A stretch of 26,146 nucleotides of DNA from NCBI GenBank assembly GCA_046047235.1, contig JBJOII010000051.1:1-26146 (forward strand), read 5' to 3'. Shown here piece after piece: positions 1 to 6,032 of the stretch. Under the pieces are notes generated by a model. That model was not told the origin of the DNA, did not search any database, and saw only the letters and a list, made by a program, of their open reading frames with translations. Positions within the stretch are counted from its first letter, which is position 1. Each line of letters starts with the position of its first letter. The position numbers and the translations under genes are program-made. Source of the stretch: JBMTVN01 sp046047235. Its GTDB lineage: Bacteria > Verrucomicrobiota > Verrucomicrobiia > Limisphaerales > JAHDYP01.

Positions 1-87
1 AAGCGGTAAGAGGTAAGCGGTAAGAGGTAAGCGGGAAGCGCGAAGCGGCAAGTGCAGAGCGGTAAGGGGTAAGCGCTGAGGGCTGAG
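1..87. repeat. Heptanucleotide array, RAGSGST type
   Basis: Twelve consecutive 7-nt units run without a phase break from base 1 (AAGCGGT, AAGAGGT, AAGCGGT, AAGAGGT, AAGCGGG, AAGCGCG, AAGCGGC, AAGTGCA, GAGCGGT, AAGGGGT, AAGCGCT, GAGGGCT), then GAG. The units drift in sequence while the 7-nt spacing is kept. The array starts at the window edge, so it may extend further left. It abuts the perfect hairpin at 88-109. The same unit type recurs at 1445-1472 and 6015-6072. Function unknown; the period is not a multiple of three, so it is not an obvious coding repeat. Confidence 0.9.
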
Positions 88-109
88 GCGTCTCGCGGGT
101 GCGAGACGC
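88..109. repeat. Perfect 9-bp hairpin, repeat module
   Basis: GCGTCTCGC (88-96), loop GGGT, GCGAGACGC (101-109): a perfect 9-bp inverted repeat. The right arm plus following bases, GCGAGACGCAGGAAG (101-115), is repeated exactly at 5984-5998 at the end of the histidine kinase gene. Related hairpins lie at 1522-1545 and 2723-2744, each also followed by 7-nt-period repeats. It could act in RNA as a hairpin or in DNA as a cruciform or protein site; there is no T-tract, so it is not a classical intrinsic terminator. Confidence 0.85.
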
Positions 110-111
110 AG

Positions 112-174
112 GAAGCTAGAAGCTAGAAGCTGGGAGCTAGAAGCTGGGAGCTAGAAGCTGGGAGCTGGGAGCTG
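112..174. repeat. Heptanucleotide array, GRAGCTR type
   Basis: Nine in-phase 7-nt units follow the hairpin: GAAGCTA, GAAGCTA, GAAGCTG, GGAGCTA, GAAGCTG, GGAGCTA, GAAGCTG, GGAGCTG, GGAGCTG. Each unit contains AGCT, so single units are partly self-complementary. A shorter related array (GAAGCCG, GGAGCCG, GGAACTG) follows the related hairpin at 2723-2744. No open reading frame of note overlaps it. Confidence 0.9.
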
Positions 175-207
175 GGGGGCAGGCGCTGTGTGCGAGGTTG
201 GCTAAAA

Positions 208-252
208 GATCAGACTGATTAGACAGATCGGTCTGATGGGGTGTGGCCCCAT
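208..252. repeat. Nonanucleotide array plus small hairpin
   Basis: Three 9-nt units GATCAGACT, GATTAGACA, GATCGGTCT and a partial GAT (208-237) make a tandem array whose units read as similar RTCNGACNG-type words on either strand. It runs into a perfect 6-bp hairpin, ATGGGG (236-241), loop TGTGG, CCCCAT (247-252). Related 9-nt-period arrays are at 2770-2796 and 14201-14245. Confidence 0.75.
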
Positions 253-255
253 GTT

Positions 256-349
256 AAGCGGCAAGCGCTCAGAGCTGCGGCTACTCGCCTGACCTCCTCT
301 TGATCCTTGTCTGCTGCCTACTGCTAACGGCTAAAGGCCAACCGCCAAC
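256..349. repeat. Degenerate heptad arrays downstream of DUF1294 gene
   Basis: Two short 7-nt-phased blocks: AAGCGGC, AAGCGCT, CAGAGCT, GCGGCTA (256-283), and TGCCTAC, TGCTAAC, GGCTAAA, GGCCAAC, CGCCAAC (315-349). They fill the space up to the DUF1294 stop codon on the minus strand. The second block is more degenerate and looks like the complement-strand flavour of the same repeat class. With the upstream arrays this accounts for nearly all of the gene-free 1-359 stretch. Confidence 0.6.
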
Positions 350-359
350 AACGCGGCCT

Positions 360-647
360 TTAGATGCCGGCGCCGCGGAAGCGGAGCCAGAGCAGCATTG
401 TGTGGGCGAGGCCGGCGAGGGCGAGGGCGAGGCTGAACTTGAGCTTGCGGGTTTTGTGGCGGAAGAGGGCACGGCCCAGGAGTCCACCGAGGAAGCCGCC
501 GAGGAGGATGAGGGTGAGGAGGGTTATTTCTGAGATGCGCTGCTTCTGGCGGATGGCGCAGATTTTATCCCAGCCGAAGGCGGCGAGAGTGATGGCGGAG
601 AGGACGAGTAACCAGAGCGGGTAGGCGTTATCCAGCGTGAGGTGCAT
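360..647 (-). CDS. DUF1294 family small membrane protein
   Basis: The 95-residue product has two to three hydrophobic segments and the DUF1294 signature: F-W-D-K (residues 25-28), R-I-S-E (37-40), a glycine-rich GGFLGGLLG stretch and the strongly conserved FRHKTRK block (residues 62-68). Family members are small inner-membrane proteins of unknown biochemical function; some carry an N-terminal cold-shock domain, which this one lacks. The ATG lies six bases after the lipoate ligase stop codon on the same strand, so the two genes are probably co-transcribed. Repeat arrays start just beyond its stop. Family assignment is secure; function is unknown. Confidence 0.9.
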   Translation of the reverse strand: MHLTLDNAYPLWLLVLSAITLAAFGWDKICAIRQKQRISEITLLTLILLGGFLGGLLGRALFRHKTRKLKFSLALALAGLAHTMLLWLRFRGAGI

Positions 648-653
648 GGGGGT

Positions 654-1382
654 TTAGCGTTTATTGTGCCATGAGGCGAGGGTGTAGCGTTCCTGCAGCA
701 GGGTTCGCATCTCGCTCTCGAGAGGGGCCGTGAAGGGAGTGACGGCTTGCCATCCGGATTGCATCTGATTACGGACGGCCTCACCTGAAGCAGGGAAATG
801 GCAGAGAAAGTCGGAGTGATCGCGTCCGGCCCGGTAGCTGGGTTCGAGGGAGGGATGGTGGAGGACCTGTCTGATTTGGTTGAGGTCCATGGACAGGAGG
901 AACGTCCCGTGGAATAGAATGTGGGAGCGGGTGCGTTTCTGGGCATTGCCGGAGAATTTCCGGCCTTCGATGGCGAGGTCCGTATGGCCTTGGATAGTGA
1001 TCGGGGCGGGTGCGAGCGGGGCCAGGATGGAACGGTTTCGTTCCATGATCGCGGTGTTGGTGGAGGTGACCGAACGGAGTTCCGGGTGTGAATCTATCTG
1101 GAGTATCAGGGCGTAGTTCAGACAGCCGGGGCCTTGGAGGACGGTACCACCGCCGCTGCAACGTCTGAGGATGGGGATGTCTTGTTGTTTGCAGGCGGCC
1201 TGGTTGACCTCGGATGCGGTGCGGTTGCCATGACCGAGGACGACGAAGAGTGAGGGGGATTCCCAGAAGCGGAGCGCTTCGGTGCCGGGGTGTTGGGTGC
1301 ACCAGTTCAGCAGCGCTTCATCCGCGGCGAGATTCTCCTCAGGGCGGAGGAAGGTGTGGTCGAAGCAAAACCGGTCAGGCAT
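654..1382 (-). CDS. lplA: Lipoate-protein ligase A family protein
   Basis: This is a 242-residue BPL/LplA-fold enzyme, expected to attach lipoate (or octanoate) to E2 or GcvH subunits in the cytoplasm. Visible family features are the N-terminal RPEENLAADEALL, the core RRCSGGGTVLQGPG (the conserved RR-SGGG-V block), and DLAIEGRKFSGNAQ, in which the lysine is the expected catalytic residue, followed by a conserved histidine in LFHGTFL. The frame stays open up to 1616, but that upstream part is made of the dispersed repeat (a translation rich in Ala, Pro, Ser), so I place the start at the ATG at 1382, just before the conserved N-terminus. LplA, octanoyltransferase (LipM/LipL) and amidotransferase activities cannot be separated by eye. 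Operonic with the DUF1294 gene. Confidence 0.85.
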   Translation of the reverse strand: MPDRFCFDHTFLRPEENLAADEALLNWCTQHPGTEALRFWESPSLFVVLGHGNRTASEVNQAACKQQDIPILRRCSGGGTVLQGPGCLNYALILQIDSHPELRSVTSTNTAIMERNRSILAPLAPAPITIQGHTDLAIEGRKFSGNAQKRTRSHILFHGTFLLSMDLNQIRQVLHHPSLEPSYRAGRDHSDFLCHFPASGEAVRNQMQSGWQAVTPFTAPLESEMRTLLQERYTLASWHNKR

Positions 1383-1444
1383 GACGCGGAGAGCCAACAC
1401 CGTGTGTGCAGCGAGGACAATGCTTTTCAGAAGAGAGGGGCGCC

Positions 1445-1517
1445 AAGCGCTGCGGGCTGAGGGCTGAGGGCTGCCTGTCCTTCGAAGCTCAAAGAGCGAA
1501 GGAGGAAGGGCTGAGGG
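1445..1517. repeat. Heptads plus GCCTGTCC-hairpin-GGAAGGGCTGAGGG cassette
   Basis: Four 7-nt units (AAGCGCT, GCGGGCT, GAGGGCT, GAGGGCT; 1445-1472) lead into GCCTGTCC, a hairpin with 7-bp perfect arms TCCTTCG (1478-1484) and CGAAGGA (1497-1503), then GGAAGGGCTGAGGG (1504-1517). The same outer sequences, 15 nt on the left (1466-1480) and 14 nt on the right, recur exactly at 6066-6080 and 6101-6114 around a different hairpin. It lies in the 307-bp divergent spacer between lplA and the FGE-like gene (1383-1689), where I see no gene. Confidence 0.85.
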
Positions 1518-1521
1518 CTTT

Positions 1522-1598
1522 TGCATCGCGTGGTGGCGCGATGCAGGTAGAGGGGAGAGAGGAGATGGGAGACCGTGGGGGGCGCGCCTGCGGCGTGC
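1522..1598. repeat. Two hairpins flanking an RGGAGAN heptad array
   Basis: A perfect 9-bp hairpin, TGCATCGCG (1522-1530), loop TGGTGG, CGCGATGCA (1537-1545), is followed by 7-nt units GGTAGAG, GGGAGAG, AGGAGAT, GGGAGAC (1546-1573) and a second hairpin, GCGCGCC (1582-1588), loop TGC, GGCGTGC (1592-1598), with one G-U pair. The hairpin-then-heptad order matches the copies at 88-174, 2723-2765 and 5967-6063. Confidence 0.75.
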
Positions 1599-1689
1599 GG
1601 GAGCTATGGGTGGCATGGAATGGCGGTTGGCGGTAGCGGGTTACTTTAGGGTTTTGCGAAAAGGTTGGTGCGTGGTAGATGGCAGGGAG

Positions 1690-2718
1690 ATGAAGATGCG
1701 ACGAGAGATGCTGGCGATGCTGGTGGCGGTGTGTGTGCTGCTTTCTGGCAATGGGTTGGCAGCCCAGGTGGCGGTGGATTTGGGGGCTTATGCGGGGGTG
1801 AGGATTACGGGGAATGTGGGGCAGGTGTATTCCGTGGAATCCTCGGCGGTAGCGGAGGGCGGGGCGTGGGAGTGTGAGGATTATGTGCTATTGAATGCTT
1901 CCACGCAGTTGTGGGTGGACAGGGGTGGGGAGATGAGGGGTCGTCGGTTTTATCGGGCAGTTGAGGTGGGGGGGCTGACGAACATGGTTTTCATTCCTCC
2001 CGGGACCTTTCGCATGGGGAGTCCGGCCAATGAGTTTGAGCGGGCGGAATCGGAGGGGCCGCAGACTGAGGTGACCCTGAGCCGGGGGTATTGGATGGGA
2101 CGACATGAAGTTACGCAGGGGGAGTATCTGGAAGTAACGGGGGAGAATCCGAGCTTTCACAATGGTGTGAGGGGGGCGGTGGATTGGGGGACTGACTTGA
2201 GTCGGCCGGTGGAGCGGGTGAGCTGGGACGATGCGGTGCGGTATTGTTCATTACTGAGTGCGCGCGAACTTGCTGCGGGCAGAATACCGGTCGGGACGGC
2301 GTATCGGCTGCCTACTGAGGCCGAGTGGGAGTATGCCTGCCGGGCTTTGACGTCATCGCGTTACAGTTTTGGGGATGACCTTGGCGGCACGAACCTGACG
2401 GAGTATGCCTGGTATTATGGGAATCGCGGTTCACTGGGAGGGACGCATCCGGTGGGGGGGAAGTTGCCGAATCCGTGGGGTTTGTATGACATGCACGGGA
2501 ATGTCTTTGAGTGGTGTTTGGACTGGTATTGGGATTATCCCGGCGGGCGGGTGTCGGATCCGGCGGGCGGCGCATCGGGAACCTACCGCATTTTCAGGGG
2601 TGGCGCATGGAGCCACAATGCGCATTACAGTCGGGCGGCGCATCGTTCAAGTTTCTTCCCGAGCGTGGTCGGTGACGCGCTGGGTTTTCGGGTGGTGCTG
2701 GCGCCGGTCGCGTTGTGA
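1690..2718 (+). CDS. Secreted FGE/SUMF1-like protein lacking catalytic cysteines
   Basis: The product is 342 residues from the ATG at 1690 (1696 is possible; the frame is open to 1606, but that part is repeat-derived). Residues 1-25 are a signal peptide ending GLAA before QVAV. Residues 28-92 form a small beta module (GQVYSVESS through RRFYRAVE). Residues 97-338 are a formylglycine-generating-enzyme-type domain: NMVFIPPGTFRMGS, GYWMGRHEVTQGEY, RPVERVSWDDAVRYC, YRLPTEAEWEYACR, GLYDMHGNVFEWCLDWY, FRGGAWS and the terminal GFRVVLAP. In true FGEs the RGGS segment is followed by two catalytic cysteines; here it reads RGGAWSHNAHYSRAAHR with none. It is therefore unlikely to oxidise sulfatase cysteines and probably belongs to the large non-catalytic or differently catalytic branch. 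The stop is followed within five bases by a hairpin/repeat element. Confidence 0.88.
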   Translation: MKMRREMLAMLVAVCVLLSGNGLAAQVAVDLGAYAGVRITGNVGQVYSVESSAVAEGGAWECEDYVLLNASTQLWVDRGGEMRGRRFYRAVEVGGLTNMVFIPPGTFRMGSPANEFERAESEGPQTEVTLSRGYWMGRHEVTQGEYLEVTGENPSFHNGVRGAVDWGTDLSRPVERVSWDDAVRYCSLLSARELAAGRIPVGTAYRLPTEAEWEYACRALTSSRYSFGDDLGGTNLTEYAWYYGNRGSLGGTHPVGGKLPNPWGLYDMHGNVFEWCLDWYWDYPGGRVSDPAGGASGTYRIFRGGAWSHNAHYSRAAHRSSFFPSVVGDALGFRVVLAPVAL

Positions 2719-2722
2719 TGCC

Positions 2723-2796
2723 TGCGTCCCGCGTGCGGGATGCAGAAGCCGGGAGCCGGGAACTGGGGAGTCTGACCGATCTGACGGATTGGACTC
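2723..2796. repeat. Composite repeat: hairpin, heptads, nonamers
   Basis: TGCGTCCCGC (2723-2732), loop GT, GCGGGATGCA (2735-2744) forms a 10-bp hairpin with one G-T mismatch. Three heptads follow (GAAGCCG, GGAGCCG, GGAACTG; 2745-2765), then three nonamers (GTCTGACCG, ATCTGACGG, ATTGGACTC; 2770-2796). The order hairpin, AGC-type heptads, TCNGAC nonamers is the same as at 88-237. Lying just after the FGE-like stop codon, the hairpin may also help end transcription, although there is no T-run. Confidence 0.8.
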
Positions 2797-2805
2797 ATCA
2801 TGCGG

Positions 2806-2885
2806 GCGGGCGGCGTTACCCAACCTGGCGGAATCCTTGGGGTGAATGAGGTCAGGCCGTGGCTGGAAAGCGAAGCGCCGCCCGC
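2806..2885. repeat. Long-range GC-rich inverted repeat between convergent genes
   Basis: GCGGGCGGCG (2806-2815) is exactly complementary to CGCCGCCCGC (2876-2885), and two further pairs (one T-G, one T-A) can extend the stem inward. The arms are 60 bases apart, in the spacer between the convergent FGE-like and Arg-rich protein genes. It may be a weak bidirectional terminator or a further repeat module; GC-rich matches of this size can also arise by chance here. Confidence 0.4.
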
Positions 2886-2932
2886 GGGTTGTGCGGACGG
2901 CGTCGGGTTTCGAGCTCTGAGGAGCATTTTAC

Positions 2933-3550
2933 TTAGCGGCTTTCGGGAGGTCCGAAGCCACGGCGGGGACCACGGCCCATGGGGGCGAAGGCCTTGGAAC
3001 GATCGTCTTCGTTGTTCCATTGGGGATTGCGGGGGCGTTGGCCGTGCGGGCCTTGGGGTCCTTCGCTGCGTTGGTTCCAGGCATTGCCCCTGCGGCCGGG
3101 GTTGTTACCGGGGCGATCCATGTCGGGATTGCCCCGGCCTTGGCCCCGACCCTGTCCGGGACGGATGTGTTCGCCGCAGTTAGGGCAGGTGATGCCTTGT
3201 CCGCGGTTTTGCTGGCGGTTTTGGAAGCCGGGGTTCGGGCGCTCGTTCCGGTTGTCGAGCGCGGGGCGTTGCCGTTGTGAGGGCTGCATATTGCGTTCGC
3301 TGGGGCCTCGGCGTCCGGGACCCTGCCGGTCCTGAAGCATGGCTTCCCGGCGTTCGCGTTGTTGGGGGCGGACGGAGTCCTGATCGACATCGCGTTGCCG
3401 CTGGCGGCGTTGGGGGCGGGCTTCGGGTTGTTCTTCAGTCCACTCGGGTCGGGCGGGCCGGTCTTCACGTTGCGGTGCGGCGTCCTGGGCGAGGCCGGCG
3501 AAAGTGGAGAGGCCGAGGGTGAGAGCCAACAGGCTGATTTGGGTTTTCAT
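2933..3550 (-). CDS. Secreted Arg/Gln/Pro/Gly-rich protein with CPNCG knuckle
   Basis: Unrecognised protein, 205 residues from the ATG at 3550. An ATG six codons upstream (3568) is in frame, but an AAAGGT ribosome site eight bases before 3550 favours the shorter form. Residues 1-21 are a signal peptide (MKTQISLLALTLGLSTFAGL, then AQD). The mature part is low-complexity and probably disordered, dominated by Arg, Gln, Pro, Gly and Asn, with RGQGRGQGRG-like repeats. The only ordered-looking element is CPNCGEHIRPGQG near residue 121, a single CxxC knuckle that could hold half a zinc or copper site and so suggest dimerisation. It is transcribed divergently from a response regulator/kinase pair, an arrangement typical of envelope-stress or metal-sensing loci (compare cpxP/cpxRA), so it is likely a target or accessory of that system; this is inference from context only. 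Confidence 0.75.
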   Translation of the reverse strand: MKTQISLLALTLGLSTFAGLAQDAAPQREDRPARPEWTEEQPEARPQRRQRQRDVDQDSVRPQQRERREAMLQDRQGPGRRGPSERNMQPSQRQRPALDNRNERPNPGFQNRQQNRGQGITCPNCGEHIRPGQGRGQGRGNPDMDRPGNNPGRRGNAWNQRSEGPQGPHGQRPRNPQWNNEDDRSKAFAPMGRGPRRGFGPPESR

Positions 3551-3642
3551 GGTTTTTTTACCTTTCATTTGAGTTGTGACTGTTTCCGTGTGAGCCGGCC
3601 GGCGGGGGGGCGTGTGTTGCTCCCTTGGTGAGCTGGTCGGGT

Positions 3643-3747
3643 TTAACTTTCATGGTGGCAATGTAGCAGGGTGAAACTTAAGGGCGGGTTAAGGTGCGGG
3701 ATATGCACAAAAAAATGTGGGGTCGAATTCTTCATGTTGTCTTAAGG
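3643..3747. promoter_or_regulatory. Candidate response-regulator operator in divergent spacer
   Basis: The 251-bp spacer holds TTAAGG (3678-3683), five bases, TTAAGG (3689-3694), giving an 11-bp repeat spacing, which is the geometry usual for OmpR/PhoB-family regulators binding as head-to-tail dimers. A third TTAAGG is at 3742-3747. Overlapping the first is a dyad, TTAACTTTCA (3643-3652) with TGAAACTTAA (3672-3681), nine of ten positions complementary. Either could be the site for the adjacent regulator. No convincing -10/-35 pair was identified. Confidence 0.5.
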
Positions 3748-3801
3748 TTCGGCGACTGAGAGTGGTCGTGATGGAATGCTGCTGAGGAAGAGAATGGTGT
3801 T

Positions 3802-4452
3802 ATGCGAGTGTTATTGGTTGAGGACGAGGTGGATTTGCTGGATAGCCTGGCGTTGGCGTTGAGGGAAGCCGGGTATGCCGTGGACACGGCGGAGGATGGG
3901 GAGGAGGGGTTGTATAAGGCGCAAAGCTGGGACTACGACCTTGTGGTGTTGGACGTGATGTTGCCTGGGCTGGATGGGTGGGAGGTGTTGCGCCGGTTGC
4001 GTGAGGGGAAGAGGACTCCGGTCTTGATGTTGACGGCGAGAGACACCGTGGCGGACAGGGTGCGTGGTTTGGATATTGGGGCGGATGATTACCTGACCAA
4101 GCCATTTGATTTGGACGAGTTACTGGCCCGGGTACGGGCATTGATCCGTCGGGGGGCGGGGCAGGCCAGTTCGAGGATTGAGATGGGTGACGTGGTGGTG
4201 GATACGGCTTCCCGGCTGGTATGGCGCGGCGGGGAGGAGGTTGGATTGACGGCCAGAGAGTATGGGTTGGTGGAGTATCTGGTGCTGCATCGGGGGAGCG
4301 TGGTAACGCGGACTGAGTTGTATGAGCATTTGTTTGACGAGGATGACAGCACGATGTCGAACCTGTTGGACGTGCATGTGTCGAACGTGCGCAAGAAGCT
4401 GGGTCACGATTTTATTGTGACGCGGCGCGGGCATGGGTATTGCGTGGAATGA
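3802..4452 (+). CDS. OmpR/PhoB-family two-component response regulator
   Basis: 216 residues: receiver domain (about 1-115) and winged-helix DNA-binding domain (about 125-216). Receiver residues are all present: acidic pocket E7/D8, phospho-acceptor D51 (VVLDVMLPGLDGWEVL), T78 (LMLTARD) and K100 (DYLTKPF). The C-terminal domain shows LTAREYGLVEYL, VVTRTELYEHLFD, NLLDVHVSNVRKKLG and the wing RRGHGYCVE. A GAGGAAGAG ribosome site sits nine bases before the ATG. The stop codon overlaps the kinase ATG (ATGA at 4449-4452), implying coupled translation. By sequence style it is closest to the CusR/QseB/heavy-metal group, but the signal cannot be read from the regulator. Confidence 0.95.
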   Translation: MRVLLVEDEVDLLDSLALALREAGYAVDTAEDGEEGLYKAQSWDYDLVVLDVMLPGLDGWEVLRRLREGKRTPVLMLTARDTVADRVRGLDIGADDYLTKPFDLDELLARVRALIRRGAGQASSRIEMGDVVVDTASRLVWRGGEEVGLTAREYGLVEYLVLHRGSVVTRTELYEHLFDEDDSTMSNLLDVHVSNVRKKLGHDFIVTRRGHGYCVE

Positions 4453-6032
4453 GCACTGTATTTCGATCGATCCGGTGGCGGCTACTGCTCTGGTATGGGG
4501 CGGTGCTGCTTGTCGTCCTGGTTGCTTTTGGCTGCACCGCATTCTGGTTGGCGCGGGAGAATCGACTGGGGGGGATCGACCAGGAGTTGGACATGCGACT
4601 GGCGGTGCTGGCTGAGGCCATGCATCCGATGCCCCGGGGGAGGGGGTTTCCCGGGGGGCGAATGGAGGGCGAAGGGAGGGGGCCGGATTCGGGTGTGGGC
4701 CAGCGCTTTGAGCGAGAGGGAGGGGATGCGGACGGGCGGCGTTTGTTGGCGGGGAGGCGTCGTGAGCGGTTGGACTGGATGGGGATGGGACCCTTGCCTC
4801 CGCCGAGGGAGTTTCGATTGGCGGCTGAGGAGGAAGCCTTGTTTTCGCCGCAGATGGACAGCGCCTATTATTTTGTGATTTGGCGTCCGGAAGGGGAGGT
4901 TGTGGAGAGGTCAGCGACGGCGCCGGAGGGGGTGGCGCGGCCGGAGTCGGAGCAGGCTGGGAGTATTCGGCAGGTGCGCAACCGGGGCTTAATGCGGGAG
5001 GTGACCTTGTCGAGCCGACGCGGGGTGAGTGTGGTGGTCGGGCGCGACATAGGGTTGGATTTGGAGGAGTTGAGGCGGCTGTCCTGGTGGTTGGTTTTGG
5101 CGGGGGCGGGGGTGTGGCTTTTGGGGATGGGAGGGGGATGGTGGGTGGCGACGCGGGCGATTGCTCCGATTGCGGAGATTAGTTCTGTGGCGGGCCGGAT
5201 TGCGGGGGGGCGCTTGGATCAACGGATTGATGTTGGGGAGACCGACAGCGAGTTGGGGCAGCTTGCAGGTGTGTTGAACCGGACCTTTGAAAGGCTGCGT
5301 TCGGCATTTGACCGGCAGGCCCAGTTTACGGCGGATGCTTCGCATGAGTTGCGTACGCCGGTGACCGTGATTTTGACGCAGACCCAGACCTTGCTGAGGA
5401 AGGAGAGGACGGCGGAGGAGTATCGACAGGGTCTTGAGGTTTGTGGGCGGGCCTCTGAGCGGATGAGAACGGTCATTGAGTCACTGTTGGTTCTGGCGAG
5501 GTTGGATGCTGGAGGTGTGAGTGAGCTGGGTCAGGAGTGTGATTTGGGGCAGTTGGTCGAGGAGACGGTGCGGATGCTGCAGCCGATGGCTGAGGAGTGT
5601 GGGGTGCGCCTTCAGGTGAAGGGAGAAGGGGGGCAATGTCGTGGGGATGCTTCTTTACTGGGACAGGTCGTGATGAATTTGGTGAGCAATGCGATTGCCT
5701 ACAATCGTGATGGGGGTGAAGTGGAGGTGGAGCAGGAGTGTGGGGATGAGGGACAGGTGCTGCGGGTGCGGGACACTGGGGTGGGGATTGAGGACGAACA
5801 TTTGTCGCATATTTTTGACCGGTTCTATCGGGCGGACAAAGCAAGGTCCCGATCGAAGGGGCATGCGGGTTTGGGGTTGTCGATCGTGAAGTCGATCGTT
5901 GAGCTGCACGGTGGCACGGTGGGAGTGGCCTCCCAGCTGGGCAAGGGGACGGTGTTTGAGGTGCGGCTTCCTGCGTTCGTTGCGCGAGACGCAGGAAGAG
6001 AGGAGAGAGGGGCGGTAAGCGCTAAGCGGTAA
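4449..6032 (+). CDS. Membrane sensor histidine kinase, repeat-derived C-terminal tail
   Basis: 527 residues from the ATG overlapping the regulator stop; an in-frame TTG at 4440 is less likely. Order: TM1 (about 11-34); a periplasmic sensor of about 175 residues containing a Gly/Arg/Met-rich segment (MHPMPRGRGFPGGRMEG) and a folded part with SAYYFVIWRPEGEVVERS; TM2 (about 212-236); HAMP; HisKA with the phospho-accepting His299 in ADASHELRTPVTV; and HATPase_c with N-box VVMNLVSNAIAYN, DTGVGI, FDRFYRAD and GLGLSIVKSIVELHGG. The sensor is unlike named domains I can recognise. After the normal kinase ending VFEVRLPA come 20 residues rich in Arg, Ala and Glu encoded by a dispersed intergenic repeat, which also supplies the stop codon. 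Expected to phosphorylate the preceding regulator. Confidence 0.93.
   Translation: MSTVFRSIRWRLLLWYGAVLLVVLVAFGCTAFWLARENRLGGIDQELDMRLAVLAEAMHPMPRGRGFPGGRMEGEGRGPDSGVGQRFEREGGDADGRRLLAGRRRERLDWMGMGPLPPPREFRLAAEEEALFSPQMDSAYYFVIWRPEGEVVERSATAPEGVARPESEQAGSIRQVRNRGLMREVTLSSRRGVSVVVGRDIGLDLEELRRLSWWLVLAGAGVWLLGMGGGWWVATRAIAPIAEISSVAGRIAGGRLDQRIDVGETDSELGQLAGVLNRTFERLRSAFDRQAQFTADASHELRTPVTVILTQTQTLLRKERTAEEYRQGLEVCGRASERMRTVIESLLVLARLDAGGVSELGQECDLGQLVEETVRMLQPMAEECGVRLQVKGEGGQCRGDASLLGQVVMNLVSNAIAYNRDGGEVEVEQECGDEGQVLRVRDTGVGIEDEHLSHIFDRFYRADKARSRSKGHAGLGLSIVKSIVELHGGTVGVASQLGKGTVFEVRLPAFVARDAGREERGAVSAKR

Noticed and set aside
1..174. CRISPR array
   Set aside because: Units are 7 nt with no spacers, and no cas genes are present.
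1383..1616. N-terminal extension of the lipoate ligase frame
   Set aside because: The extra codons are the dispersed repeat cassette read as protein; the conserved family start is at the ATG at 1382.
2929..3468. Second minus-strand open frame of 179 codons over the Arg-rich protein gene
   Set aside because: It lacks a signal peptide and ribosome site and is Ala/Pro/Asn/Thr-rich; the frame with a signal peptide, Shine-Dalgarno and a CPNCG motif is the better gene.
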